Under the pieces are notes generated by a model. It was not told where the DNA came from and searched no databases. It saw only the letters and a program-made list of their open reading frames with translations. A program made the translations under genes and the position numbers. Of a stretch of 35,473 nucleotides of DNA, positions 24,148 to 33,402 are shown in pieces. Source of the DNA: Winogradskyella sp. UBA3174. GTDB taxonomy: Bacteria > Bacteroidota > Bacteroidia > Flavobacteriales > Flavobacteriaceae. Where the stretch lies: positions 1 to 35,473 of the forward strand of contig NZ_DEXW01000021.1 in NCBI RefSeq assembly GCF_002364335.1. The letters run 5' to 3'. Every line of letters starts with the position of its first letter. Positions within the stretch are counted from its first letter, which is position 1.

Positions 24148-26523
24148 TTAATGCAGTTTGTAAACCGTGATTGTTTTACTATCGCTCTGACAGATAAGCT
24201 CAAGACCTCTATCTTTGTCTAATTCCTCTAACTTAGCAGCAGAAGTTCCGAATACAGGAAAATTTGGAATTGGCTTTGCTTGACTATCAAAAAGATAAAC
24301 TTTTTTAGCCTGCAAATCAGTAGTTGTAACATAAATTTTGTCGTTAATATAAAAGATTTTTGGAGCCGTATACTCGCCATAATCTAAATCTATAGATCTC
24401 GATTTAATAGATAATTTATTATCAGTCATAGAAACTAAAGTTTTACTGGTCGTTTCAATTGTGTGTTTATCTGAAAGATTTAGGTTTTTTGAAGTCAATT
24501 TTCCTTTGGTGTCTACTTGTATAAGTTGCCCTAAAGTATTCGTTGTTGTGAATTTATTTTGGTATAAATAAACTTCATTTTTAGAGAAACGAATCTTATC
24601 TTTTACATTAATTCTATTATCACCTTGTCTATTTAAAATTTTAAGAGTCTCACCAGTAGAAAATGTAATATAGTCTTTGCTATTTATTCTAAAATGTTTA
24701 GGTTGTGAAGTTATTGTAGAACCATTATTCTTATACTTAAAACCTCTTACAGATTTACCTTTTGTATCATACATTAATAAATTTTCACCTTGAGTTACAA
24801 GTAGTCTGTAATTTTTTCTTTTGTCATAATCAAAAACAGACAGTGGTTGGGAGATAGCGTCTTTAAATTTTAATGGAAATTGAGATACATCCTTTCCGTT
24901 TCGGTCTAGAATATACAAACGATTAGGTGTGGTAAACGCAAGTTGTAACCTTCCGTTTTTATATGTATCTAATTGTTCAATTTTTCCAATAATTTTATTT
25001 TTTAATTGCTTTTTCCAAAGAATGTTTCCGGCGCTCGAAATGAGGTAAAGCATGTTATCTACATCTTGGATTGCAATATCATGAGCATTTGTAAGGTGGT
25101 TTTTTAAAGTTTGTGGTGGTATAATTATATCACCATTAAGTGTTATTGTAAAAGCTTCAGTTACTGAGTTTGAAGCTGCTCTTTTTTTAAATTTTTGAAT
25201 AACGCCATTAACGTGAGCGTAATTATCCTCGTAAATAAATTGAACAGCGTTAGCATTGTAATTTGTAACTTTTTCTTCTAAAATATCAGACAAACGTTCT
25301 GCATCTTTAAAAATGAATAATGAGGCTTCGTCACTTAGATTTAGATTCATATTAATGAATGCCTCTGAGTCAGCTAGAGTATTGTTATTTAAAGCGCTAG
25401 AGAGTATGGTTTTAAGTTTTTCAATAGAACTTGAAAAGACAACAAAATTATCATAAACTGAGAAGAACTCTGCATTTTCAAATGTTATAATTGGTTGTAA
25501 TCTCAATTCAAAGAAGTCGGGAGTTTCAAACCTATAGATTTCAATAGCTTTAAAAGTTTCATAATTAGTTTTGTTATTTATTGTTTCTAATACTAAATCC
25601 GGATCTAGCGTATGCAGTATTAAAGCTTTGTCAATAACCGCTATTTCATTAGTGAAATTTAGAAATGTTTGAGTACTATCAATAGTTTGCTCGTTTAATT
25701 GGTTTAGATTTTTATTGAATACAGAAAAATTATCATAGGTTATACTAAGTAGTTCTTTAGTATAGTATGGTGCTAAACTAGGTGAAGACGTTTTTTGCGG
25801 AATTGTGTATCTAAAAGCATCAATATAATTTAACGAGGAATCTTTAGACTTAATAACCCCATTATATAAAAGACTTTTATCTGAATAATTTATATCTAAA
25901 ACGCTATAACTAGACGGTTCGTCTTTTCCTTTGATAGTTTTAAAAAGTAATTTTGAATAATTAGAATTTTTAGATTTGAATAATATTGAAGCTACCGATT
26001 TATTATCTGTAGTTTCAATAAGTTTTTTTAATTCGGAAGTTGTATTCTTTTCTGTTTTGAGATTTTTTAGGATTTCTAGATCATTAGAAAGGGCAAAAAC
26101 ATTCCCAAATGTTTTATGATAAACAATTGTAGAGTCTATTTGAGTTTTATCAATATTAAAATCGACTAGTCTTTCTGACATATGATTTGGGATAGAGTCA
26201 ATTAAGAAAAGCTTTGGATTGTTTTCAGTCAGTATAATATATTTAGAATCTTTTTCAGCCTCTTTCCAAAAACCTATATAGAGTTCTTTATTAGAATTGA
26301 GGTTTTTTAGAATAGGAGATGCAATTTTTAAATCTTCGTTATAAACAGATGAAAGTATGTCATGGTTCTCAATGCTGTTTATAAAATCATTAAGCGCATT
26401 TATCTTAATAATAGATACCGTTTCGTTTGGTAAATAATTATAAGGCTGTTTCGTTTTGTTATAATTTTTTTGACAAGCCGTGAACAGCGTAAGTGAAATT
26501 AATAAAAAACCAAGTCGACGCAT
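24148..26523 (-). CDS. Large lipoprotein with predicted C-terminal beta-propeller, rnhB partner
   Basis: A 791-residue exported lipoprotein (FTAC, Cys17). Residues about 30-450 resemble the DUF3352-like proteins of Bacteroidota only loosely (LPNETVSIIKINALNDFINS, then VFALSNDLEILKNL and VVFSSSIEKLKTIL in repeated blocks). Residues about 460-791 look like a propeller of repeated strands with turn motifs such as LYLISSAGNILWKKQL, LYILDRNGKDVSQFPL and LLMYDTKGKSVRGF. It starts 30 bases after the rnhB stop, in one unit with it, an arrangement I recall in other Flavobacteria. Function unknown; the propeller suggests an envelope scaffold. Confidence 0.75.
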   Translation of the reverse strand: MRRLGFLLISLTLFTACQKNYNKTKQPYNYLPNETVSIIKINALNDFINSIENHDILSSVYNEDLKIASPILKNLNSNKELYIGFWKEAEKDSKYIILTENNPKLFLIDSIPNHMSERLVDFNIDKTQIDSTIVYHKTFGNVFALSNDLEILKNLKTEKNTTSELKKLIETTDNKSVASILFKSKNSNYSKLLFKTIKGKDEPSSYSVLDINYSDKSLLYNGVIKSKDSSLNYIDAFRYTIPQKTSSPSLAPYYTKELLSITYDNFSVFNKNLNQLNEQTIDSTQTFLNFTNEIAVIDKALILHTLDPDLVLETINNKTNYETFKAIEIYRFETPDFFELRLQPIITFENAEFFSVYDNFVVFSSSIEKLKTILSSALNNNTLADSEAFINMNLNLSDEASLFIFKDAERLSDILEEKVTNYNANAVQFIYEDNYAHVNGVIQKFKKRAASNSVTEAFTITLNGDIIIPPQTLKNHLTNAHDIAIQDVDNMLYLISSAGNILWKKQLKNKIIGKIEQLDTYKNGRLQLAFTTPNRLYILDRNGKDVSQFPLKFKDAISQPLSVFDYDKRKNYRLLVTQGENLLMYDTKGKSVRGFKYKNNGSTITSQPKHFRINSKDYITFSTGETLKILNRQGDNRINVKDKIRFSKNEVYLYQNKFTTTNTLGQLIQVDTKGKLTSKNLNLSDKHTIETTSKTLVSMTDNKLSIKSRSIDLDYGEYTAPKIFYINDKIYVTTTDLQAKKVYLFDSQAKPIPNFPVFGTSAAKLEELDKDRGLELICQSDSKTITVYKLH

Positions 26524-26553
26524 TACTATTTTTTTATGTGCAAATATAAAAAG

Positions 26554-27156
26554 TTATAAATCTAAAAAGTATTGCTCTGGCAATAATCTAAATGATTTTC
26601 TATGATATTTTGTAGCGCCATATTTTTTTATCGCAGCTCTATGTTCTTTTGTTGGGTAACCTTTATTTTGTTTCCAGTTATACATTGGGAATTCTTCATG
26701 AATTTTTTCCATATATGCATCTCTATATGTTTTGGCTAAAATCGAGGCTGCTGCAATACTTAAATATTTACTATCACCTTTTATTATGGTTTTATATGGG
26801 ATTGTTTTGTAAGGCTTAAACTTATTTCCATCGATAATTATATAGTTTGGGATGGTTTTAAGCTCATCAATTGCTCCATGCATCGCTTTTATTGACGCAT
26901 TTAAAATATTTATCTCGTCAATTTCAATTTCAGAAATATGCTTTATGGCAAATGAAATTGCTTCAAATTCAATAATTGGTTTTAGGAAATTGCGTTTTTT
27001 TTCTGAAAGTTGTTTAGAATCATTTAATATTTTATTTTTAAATGAAGGTGGTAAAATAACAGCAGCTGCAGTAACAGGTCCAGCCAAACACCCTCTGCCT
27101 GCCTCGTCTGTACCACATTCTAAATCAAAAGATGAAAATCTATTTATTAAGCTCAA
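26554..27156 (-). CDS. rnhB: Ribonuclease HII
   Basis: RNase HII cuts the RNA strand of RNA-DNA hybrids and starts removal of single ribonucleotides from DNA, in the cytosol. The 200-residue protein begins near the catalytic GTDEAGRGCLAGPV (15-28; D17 and E18). IIIDGNKF (106-113) supplies D109. KGDSKYLSIAAASILAKTYR (126-145) contains the last acidic site area (D128, with D146 next). The start is TTG at 27154-27156: an in-frame stop lies five codons upstream, no ATG is nearby, and a -7 box TAACTTTG (27173-27180) leaves a leader of about 12 bases. Confidence 0.95.
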   Translation of the reverse strand: MSLINRFSSFDLECGTDEAGRGCLAGPVTAAAVILPPSFKNKILNDSKQLSEKKRNFLKPIIEFEAISFAIKHISEIEIDEINILNASIKAMHGAIDELKTIPNYIIIDGNKFKPYKTIPYKTIIKGDSKYLSIAAASILAKTYRDAYMEKIHEEFPMYNWKQNKGYPTKEHRAAIKKYGATKYHRKSFRLLPEQYFLDL

Positions 27157-27172
27157 AATGTTAAAATTTCAA

Positions 27173-27180
27173 CAAAGTTA
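27173..27180 (-). promoter_or_regulatory. Putative -7 element of rnhB
   Basis: The minus strand reads TAACTTTG (TAnnTTTG) 16 bases before the TTG start codon. No -33 element of the right spacing was found. Confidence 0.4.
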
Positions 27181-27310
27181 AAATTAAAACGCAACCCTTT
27201 TACAGTTTTTGCATCTATATAATGAGTGAAAAGTTTAAAACAAGGAAATAACGAAATAGATCATTTGTTGTTAAATTCGCAATTTTGTTAACATTTTTTT
27301 GGCAAAAACG

Positions 27311-27342
27311 CTTGGTTATTTAATATTTAATTAAGATGTTTG
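27311..27342 (+). promoter_or_regulatory. Putative promoter of the susC-susD-lipoprotein operon
   Basis: CTTG (27311-27314) and GATGTTTG (27335-27342; 7 of the pattern TAnnTTTG fit except the first T) are 20 bases apart, the spacing normal for Bacteroidota promoters. The leader to the ATG at 27371 would be about 24 bases. Confidence 0.4.
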
Positions 27343-27370
27343 CAACTAGACTAACTCAAATAATTGTTTT

Positions 27371-30300
27371 ATGAAATTAAAATTAACATGGTTATTAACG
27401 CTTTTTATGGCGTTCGTGATGCAATTTTCTTTTGCACAAGAAAAAACTGTCACAGGTACAGTTACAACAGGTTCAGACGGCTTACCGCTTCCTGGTGCTA
27501 GTGTAATTGTAGAAGGGACCGCTAGAGGTCAACAAACAGATTTTGATGGTAAGTATACTATCAAAAATGTAAAGGTAGGTGATGTATTAATTATCTCCTA
27601 TGTAGGTATGGATGATGCCAAAGTAACAATAACAAGCGCTAACACATATGATGTGGCTCTTAAAGAAGGTAATCTTCTAGATGAGGTTGTTGTTGTTGGT
27701 TATGGTACTGCTACAAAACAATCTTTTGCAGGTTCTGCTACAGTTGTAGATTCAGAGAATATTGCAAATAAAAATTTCTCTAACGTATCTCAATCTTTAG
27801 CTGGTGAAGCTGCTGGTGTAAGTGTAATTAACACTTCAGGTCAGCCAGGTTCAGTATCTACGATTAGAATTAGAGGTTTTGGTTCTGTTAACGGTAACAG
27901 AGCGCCACTTTACGTTGTAGATGGTGTTCCACTTTCTTCAACAGCAACATTAAACTCGATTAACCCAGGTGACATTAAAACCACTACGATTTTAAAGGAT
28001 GCAACTGCAACCGCTATTTACGGATCTAGAGGTGCTAATGGTGTAATTTTAATTACAACTAAGTCTGGTACGTCTTCGGAAAGCTATATTGAAGTAGATG
28101 TAAGAACAGGTGTTAACACTCAACTTATACCTAGATATGATGTATTAACATCTCCTGAAGAATATATGGAGTTTGTATACGAAGCTAAATTAGGTAGAGA
28201 ACAACTTCAACCTTCAAATGCTCAATCTGCAGCAAATCCGGTTGGATTTGTTCAAGACAGGTTATTTGGTAATACTGGAGCTGGAGCTTACATAGATCAA
28301 AATTACAACATGTGGAATTCTCCAGGAAATCAATTGATTAATCCTGCAACTGGTAGATTTAACCAGAATGTGTCAAGAAAATATACCCCAGAAACATTCC
28401 AAGACGAATTATTTGGTGACGGTTACCGTTACGAAGCAAACGTAAGAATGGGTGGTGGTGATGAAAAAAGTAAATACTTTATTTCAGCTGGTTTCTTAGA
28501 TGATAATGGTGTGCCAATCAATTCATCTTTTAGAAGATATAATACACGTATTAACGTGTCTTCACAAATTAAGGATTGGTTAAATGTTGGTGCTAACATT
28601 TCTTATTTATATTCAGAATCACGTAACAACTCATCTTTAGGAGGTGCTGAAAATACGTTTGAATTTGCAGATAAGACTCCACCTTTATACCCAGTGTTCT
28701 TAAGAGATGCTAATGGTAACAGAGTTATTGACCCAGTATTAGGTGGTTTTGAGCCAGATTATGGTTCTAACTCATCATTAGGTGTAACACGTCCAACAAG
28801 TGATCAATTGAATCCTTTTGGAGCTGCAACTTTAGATTATAATGGTACTGACCGTTACGAAGTAGTAGGTAATTTTAACTTAAATGCTAAAATTACAAAA
28901 GACTTATCTTTTGAAAGTTCTGTTGGTTTACAATACTCAAGTAGCATTGGTAAAACAATGACAAATCAGTTTTATGGTACAGGTACTACTAATGGTGGTG
29001 CATTATCTCAAACAGACGCTACTTCACGTACTTTAAACTTTCTTCAATTATTACGTTACAAAAAAGAATTTGGCAGCCACTCTTTAGAGGTTTTAGCCGC
29101 TCATGAAAGCAACCAATTTGAGCAGAGAATTATGTTTGCAAGTAAAAATACTGCAATCTTACCTTTCGGTCTTGAGTTAGATAATTATATCAACACTCCA
29201 AACCCTCCAGGTGGTAATAAGATTGGTAGAACGTTAGATTCTTACTTCTCTCAATTGAATTATGATTATGACAATAAGTATTATTTTACGGCTTCTGTTC
29301 GTAGAGATGGTTCTTCAAGATTCGCTAACAACAAATGGGATACATTTTTCTCTTTAGGTGGTGCTTGGGTAATATCTAACGAAAGTTGGTTAGAGGATAG
29401 TGATTTATTTACATATTTAAAGCTTAAAGGTTCTTACGGTACTACTGGTGATGAACAAGGAGTTGGTTTTTACTCAGGTATTAACTTATTCGATGTTACT
29501 AACTTAAATGGTGGTTTTGCTGTAACACCTCGTTTAATTGCTAACCCTGAATTAACTTGGGAAAGAGCTACTCAATACCAAGTAGGTTTAGAATTTACTT
29601 TAGGCGATTACTTAGATGGTTCTTTTGATTATTTTGTAAAGGATACAGAAAACTTATTCTTTAATAGACCTAATCCAATATCTACTGGTGTAGCAAGTGT
29701 ACTTGTTAATGACGGTGTTTTAAGAAACAGTGGTTTTGAATTTGATTTAACTGCGCACCTTCTTAAAAAGGAAAATTTCACCTTAGATCTTACTGTAAAC
29801 GGAACTGTTTATGAAAATGAGATTAGAGAAATGCCTTTAGACCCAAGTGATAGTAATAATCCTAATGATTTTATTAACCTTGCAAGCTACGGTTATGAAC
29901 AAGGAAGATCTATTTTTGATTTTTATATGAGAGAATATGCTGGTGTAGATCCAGGTGATGGTTTCCCAGTTTGGTACCAATATTATGATGATGCTAATGC
30001 AAATGATGTTTTAGATGCTGGTGAAGCAATTCAGTCATTAACTCCTTATTTAAACGATATTAATCCTGATGCTGATGTTAAGAGAACTACTACAAAGTCG
30101 TTTTCAGATGCTACAGAAAAGTATGTAGACCGTTCTGGTATTCCAGATTTACAAGGTGCATTCAGATTAAACGCAACTATTCATAATTTCAATATATCTA
30201 CACAGTTTACTTATCAAATTGGTGGATACGGATATGATTTTCAATATGCTGAATTAATGCATGATAATAATGGTGGTATTTTAGGATCAAACAGACATAC

Positions 30301-30637
30301 TGATGTTAGACAGAGATGGCAACAGCCAGGTGATATCACTTCAGTACCAAGATTAGCTGACCGTGTTATAACTAACGTTACTTCTCAGTCTACTAGATTT
30401 ATTACTGAAACAGATTTTCTTGCTTTAAACAATATTTTAGTTGGTTACACATTACCTTCAAAAATGTTAGGCGATTCAGGTATTGATTTATTAAACATCT
30501 ATGTTTCTGGTGATAATTTAATGATACTTTCTAAGAGAGATGGATTTAATCCTAATACAAGTCAGACAGGTAATTCTGGACGTGCACGTTACGCACCCTT
30601 ATCTACGCTTACTTTAGGATTAAGACTTAAATTTTAA
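27371..30637 (+). CDS. SusC/RagA-type TonB-dependent outer-membrane transporter
   Basis: A 1088-residue outer-membrane barrel that takes up large substrates with energy from TonB. Signal peptide 1-22 (SFAQ). Residues 26-97 form the carboxypeptidase-D-like domain typical of SusC proteins (VTGTVTTGSDGLPLPGASV, then TDFDGKYTI and ISYVGM). The TonB-box region is DEVVVVGYGT (104-113). The plug follows (about 115-235) with SVSTIRIRGFGSVNGNRAPL and ATAIYGSRGANGVILITTKS. The rest is barrel, ending LGLRLKF, with the usual C-terminal phenylalanine. susD follows after 16 bases. The substrate could be a polysaccharide, peptide or other polymer: no glycosidase, lyase, peptidase or regulator gene lies next to it, so it cannot be assigned. 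Confidence 0.96.
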   Translation: MKLKLTWLLTLFMAFVMQFSFAQEKTVTGTVTTGSDGLPLPGASVIVEGTARGQQTDFDGKYTIKNVKVGDVLIISYVGMDDAKVTITSANTYDVALKEGNLLDEVVVVGYGTATKQSFAGSATVVDSENIANKNFSNVSQSLAGEAAGVSVINTSGQPGSVSTIRIRGFGSVNGNRAPLYVVDGVPLSSTATLNSINPGDIKTTTILKDATATAIYGSRGANGVILITTKSGTSSESYIEVDVRTGVNTQLIPRYDVLTSPEEYMEFVYEAKLGREQLQPSNAQSAANPVGFVQDRLFGNTGAGAYIDQNYNMWNSPGNQLINPATGRFNQNVSRKYTPETFQDELFGDGYRYEANVRMGGGDEKSKYFISAGFLDDNGVPINSSFRRYNTRINVSSQIKDWLNVGANISYLYSESRNNSSLGGAENTFEFADKTPPLYPVFLRDANGNRVIDPVLGGFEPDYGSNSSLGVTRPTSDQLNPFGAATLDYNGTDRYEVVGNFNLNAKITKDLSFESSVGLQYSSSIGKTMTNQFYGTGTTNGGALSQTDATSRTLNFLQLLRYKKEFGSHSLEVLAAHESNQFEQRIMFASKNTAILPFGLELDNYINTPNPPGGNKIGRTLDSYFSQLNYDYDNKYYFTASVRRDGSSRFANNKWDTFFSLGGAWVISNESWLEDSDLFTYLKLKGSYGTTGDEQGVGFYSGINLFDVTNLNGGFAVTPRLIANPELTWERATQYQVGLEFTLGDYLDGSFDYFVKDTENLFFNRPNPISTGVASVLVNDGVLRNSGFEFDLTAHLLKKENFTLDLTVNGTVYENEIREMPLDPSDSNNPNDFINLASYGYEQGRSIFDFYMREYAGVDPGDGFPVWYQYYDDANANDVLDAGEAIQSLTPYLNDINPDADVKRTTTKSFSDATEKYVDRSGIPDLQGAFRLNATIHNFNISTQFTYQIGGYGYDFQYAELMHDNNGGILGSNRHTDVRQRWQQPGDITSVPRLADRVITNVTSQSTRFITETDFLALNNILVGYTLPSKMLGDSGIDLLNIYVSGDNLMILSKRDGFNPNTSQTGNSGRARYAPLSTLTLGLRLKF

Positions 30638-30653
30638 ACTTAAAAAAAGCGAT

Positions 30654-32150
30654 ATGAAAAAAAATGTATTTAAATTAATTGGTATTGCAGCCATAGTGTT
30701 TACACTACAGAGTTGTAATGATGAATTTTTAGAAGAAGGCCCATCAGCATTTATAACTGCAGATCAGTTAGCTGATGCGGTTGCCGTAAACCCAGACATT
30801 GCTGCAGGTACTGTAGATGGTCTTTATGTTACTATGTTTACCAGTGGTACTGGTGGCACAGGTGGTCATGATGATTTCGGTCAAAAGGCTTATGATGTAT
30901 TTACGGATATGTTATGTAGTGATATGGCATTGTCTAATAGTTCTTTTGGATGGTACAGGTCTAGTATAACTGAATACCAAGCTACACAAGATTTTACTTT
31001 TACAGACAACCGACAAGCTTGGTTTTACTATTACCAACTTATTTTTAATGCTAATTTAGCATTAGATAACTTTGGTGGTCAAGATGGTGATCCAGAAAAT
31101 GTGGAAAATAGATATGCTTTAGGTCAAGTATTGGCTTCTAGAGCGCATTCTTACTTCATGTTAACGCAATTATTTGCTAACGACTATGATCCTAGTGCAG
31201 CTATACTACCTTTATACACGTTTGCTAACCCATTAGGGCAAGGTAAATCGCTTACTTCAGAAATTTATGAAAGTATGGAGAATAGCCTTAACAGAGCAAT
31301 TGAGTTATTAGAAGGTTATAATAGACCAAGTAAAGCTCAAATCAATCAGTCTGTTGCTAAAGGTATTTTAGCACATGTTATTGCTTCTACAAGAAGTAGA
31401 TGGGATGAGGTTGCACAGTTAAGTGATGATGTTTTAACTGAATCTGGTACTGTATTAATGCCATCAGATAATAGTACTTTTGGAGCTTTAGGTGGTTTTA
31501 ATAACGTTGGAAACCCTAGTTGGTTATGGGGTGTTGATCTTAATGGTGATACAGGTGTTGGTTTAGTTTCATGGTGGGGTCAAGTTGACTTTTTCTCATA
31601 CAGTTATGCAGCAGTTGGTGATACTAAAACTATGGATGTAGATTTATACGAAAGTATGAGAGCTGATGATGTAAGAAGACAACAGTTTTTTAACACACCA
31701 GGTTTAAATTACTTACAACCATTAAATAAGCAATTTGATGAGTCTAGAGTAGAATTTGGTACAAATACAACTACGTTCTCAGATTACCATTACATGAGAT
31801 ATGCTGAGTTTATTTTATTAAAGGCAGAAGCTATGGCTAATATGGGTCAAGATGGTCCTGCAAGAATGGCTTTAATGGAGTTAGTTTCTGAGAGAATTGG
31901 AGATCCTTCATATCTTAACGCTTTAAGTGGTCAAGCACTTAAGGACGAAATATACAAGCAAACTCGTTTAGAGCTTTGGGGTGAAGGAAGATCTTATTTC
32001 GCTATGAAGCGTAATATGGCTACTACTCAAAGAGGATCTAACCATTTATCTTTCGTTGGTGAGCCAATTGCACACAATGACGAGCGCATGACTTTTGAAA
32101 TTCCACAATTGGAAATTCAAAATAACGGTGAAATAAATGATCAGAATTAA
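30654..32150 (+). CDS. SusD/RagB-type surface lipoprotein
   Basis: A 498-residue lipoprotein (lipobox LQSC, Cys21) that sits on the cell surface as the lid of the SusC barrel and binds the substrate. The N-terminus (CNDEFLEEGPSAFITADQLA) is the usual SusD opening. The TPR-rich body includes YYYQLIFNANLALDNF, ENRYALGQVLASRAHSYFML, and near the end YHYMRYAEFILLKAEAMANM, followed by the RLELWGEGRSYFAMKR signature. Length is normal. It lies between susC (16 bases upstream) and the small lipoprotein gene (27 bases downstream). Confidence 0.95.
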   Translation: MKKNVFKLIGIAAIVFTLQSCNDEFLEEGPSAFITADQLADAVAVNPDIAAGTVDGLYVTMFTSGTGGTGGHDDFGQKAYDVFTDMLCSDMALSNSSFGWYRSSITEYQATQDFTFTDNRQAWFYYYQLIFNANLALDNFGGQDGDPENVENRYALGQVLASRAHSYFMLTQLFANDYDPSAAILPLYTFANPLGQGKSLTSEIYESMENSLNRAIELLEGYNRPSKAQINQSVAKGILAHVIASTRSRWDEVAQLSDDVLTESGTVLMPSDNSTFGALGGFNNVGNPSWLWGVDLNGDTGVGLVSWWGQVDFFSYSYAAVGDTKTMDVDLYESMRADDVRRQQFFNTPGLNYLQPLNKQFDESRVEFGTNTTTFSDYHYMRYAEFILLKAEAMANMGQDGPARMALMELVSERIGDPSYLNALSGQALKDEIYKQTRLELWGEGRSYFAMKRNMATTQRGSNHLSFVGEPIAHNDERMTFEIPQLEIQNNGEINDQN

Positions 32151-32177
32151 TATTAATTAACTAAAAACTTATCTCAC

Positions 32178-32915
32178 ATGAAAAAAATAATTAATAATGT
32201 CTTTGTGTTATTATGTATGGTAGCAGTACTTAATAGTTGTGAAGAACAGGAACCACTTAATGATCTTTCTAATTATGTATCATTTGGTAGTACTGGTAAC
32301 TTTGCGTTTGCTGTTCCTGAAGATCAATCTTCTTCAGTAGATGTCAAGGTTTACGCCACAGAGACTAAGAGCTCTGATAGAACGTTTTCTGTTTTAGTTG
32401 ACGACGCTTCTACGCTTACTGCTGGTTATACTGTACCTGCTACAGTAACTATACCTGCAGGATCTAGTGAAGGGTCTATGTCTGTTACTGTAACTGATGA
32501 CGCTACTTTAGGGTTTGTTGCACAAACATTAATCTTAAACTTTGATAATGAAGTTGGAGTTGATTTCGGTAGTGCTCTTACGGTTAGTGTATCTCAAGAA
32601 TGTCTTTTAAACAAAGTACAGTTTAAATTGACTTTAGATACATGGCCAGATGAAACGACATGGAGTATTTCTGATATTGGCGTTACACCAGCTGTAGTTT
32701 TATTTTCTGGTGGTCCTTACGTGAATCCTGATGATGATTTCGCTGTATTAACATTTGATTTCTGTTTAGGTTCAGGTGACTATGAAGTAGTGGTGAATGA
32801 TTCATATGGTGATGGTATTGCCGATGGTGGTTATACTGTATCTGTTGGAACAACTGAAGTTGTTAATGGTGTAGTTCCTGGTGCAAGTAGTAGTGCTACT
32901 TTCACAATTGACTAG
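32178..32915 (+). CDS. Accessory lipoprotein of the SusCD locus, two beta domains
   Basis: A 245-residue lipoprotein (LNSC, Cys21). Residues about 30-140 form a Calx-beta/DUF1735-like strand domain (FAVPEDQSSSVDVKVYATET, then VPATVTIPAGSSEGSMSVTV). Residues about 145-245 are a second small beta domain: LDTWPDETTWSI, FDFCLGSGDYEVVVNDSYGD, and GIADGGYTVSVGT. The DSYGDGI piece recurs, with W...E...W upstream, in secreted flavobacterial proteins and might bind calcium. The position after susD suggests a surface-exposed binding protein for the same substrate. A perfect hairpin terminator follows. Confidence 0.8.
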   Translation: MKKIINNVFVLLCMVAVLNSCEEQEPLNDLSNYVSFGSTGNFAFAVPEDQSSSVDVKVYATETKSSDRTFSVLVDDASTLTAGYTVPATVTIPAGSSEGSMSVTVTDDATLGFVAQTLILNFDNEVGVDFGSALTVSVSQECLLNKVQFKLTLDTWPDETTWSISDIGVTPAVVLFSGGPYVNPDDDFAVLTFDFCLGSGDYEVVVNDSYGDGIADGGYTVSVGTTEVVNGVVPGASSSATFTID

Positions 32916-32937
32916 TTAAAACTATTTTTATATATAT

Positions 32938-32968
32938 AAAGGCTGTTATTTTATAACAGCCTTTTTTT
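32938..32968 (+). terminator. Terminator of the SusCD operon
   Basis: AAAGGCTGTTAT (32938-32949) pairs fully with ATAACAGCCTTT (32953-32964) around a TTT loop; the T run extends to 32968. It ends the three-gene operon. Confidence 0.9.
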
Positions 32969-32969
32969 A

Positions 32970-33402
32970 TGTCTTGTTTTTCTTGATTAGTATTTTATGT
33001 TTTAAAATTTAATTGATTATATGTTAAGTACAAACTAGCCCTTGTAATAATATATTTCTTAGCAGCATATCGATATAAGATTAGTCTAATATATTTTTTC
33101 CGATCTTGATAATCACATTAAGTAGGATAGAATTTAATTTCCTCTTGCCTCTAAAATTTATATTTGCAATAATGTTTTTCAAATTATTAATTTAATTGTA
33201 TCTGTTGTGGTTAAATTAATTTAATACTTAATCCTCCATTAGAACTATACTTAAGTTAGATAAACGAGTATTTTGTAAAATGTTCGAGATTACATGTATT
33301 ATTAAGGCTAACATTCCGTTTTTTTTTGTTGCAAAAGATTTACTATTCATTCATAATACAATAATTTATACTTTTCTTTGTTTAACTTTTATAGTTCTCT
33401 AA
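32970..33402. other. Long AT-rich intergenic region before the porin gene
   Basis: No frame with a plausible gene and no clear remnant was found on either strand. A TATATTTG box (33159-33166; TAnnTTTG) is present but 237 bases before the porin ATG, so either the porin has a long leader or the box is chance in such AT-rich DNA. I see no hairpin of note. Confidence 0.5.
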
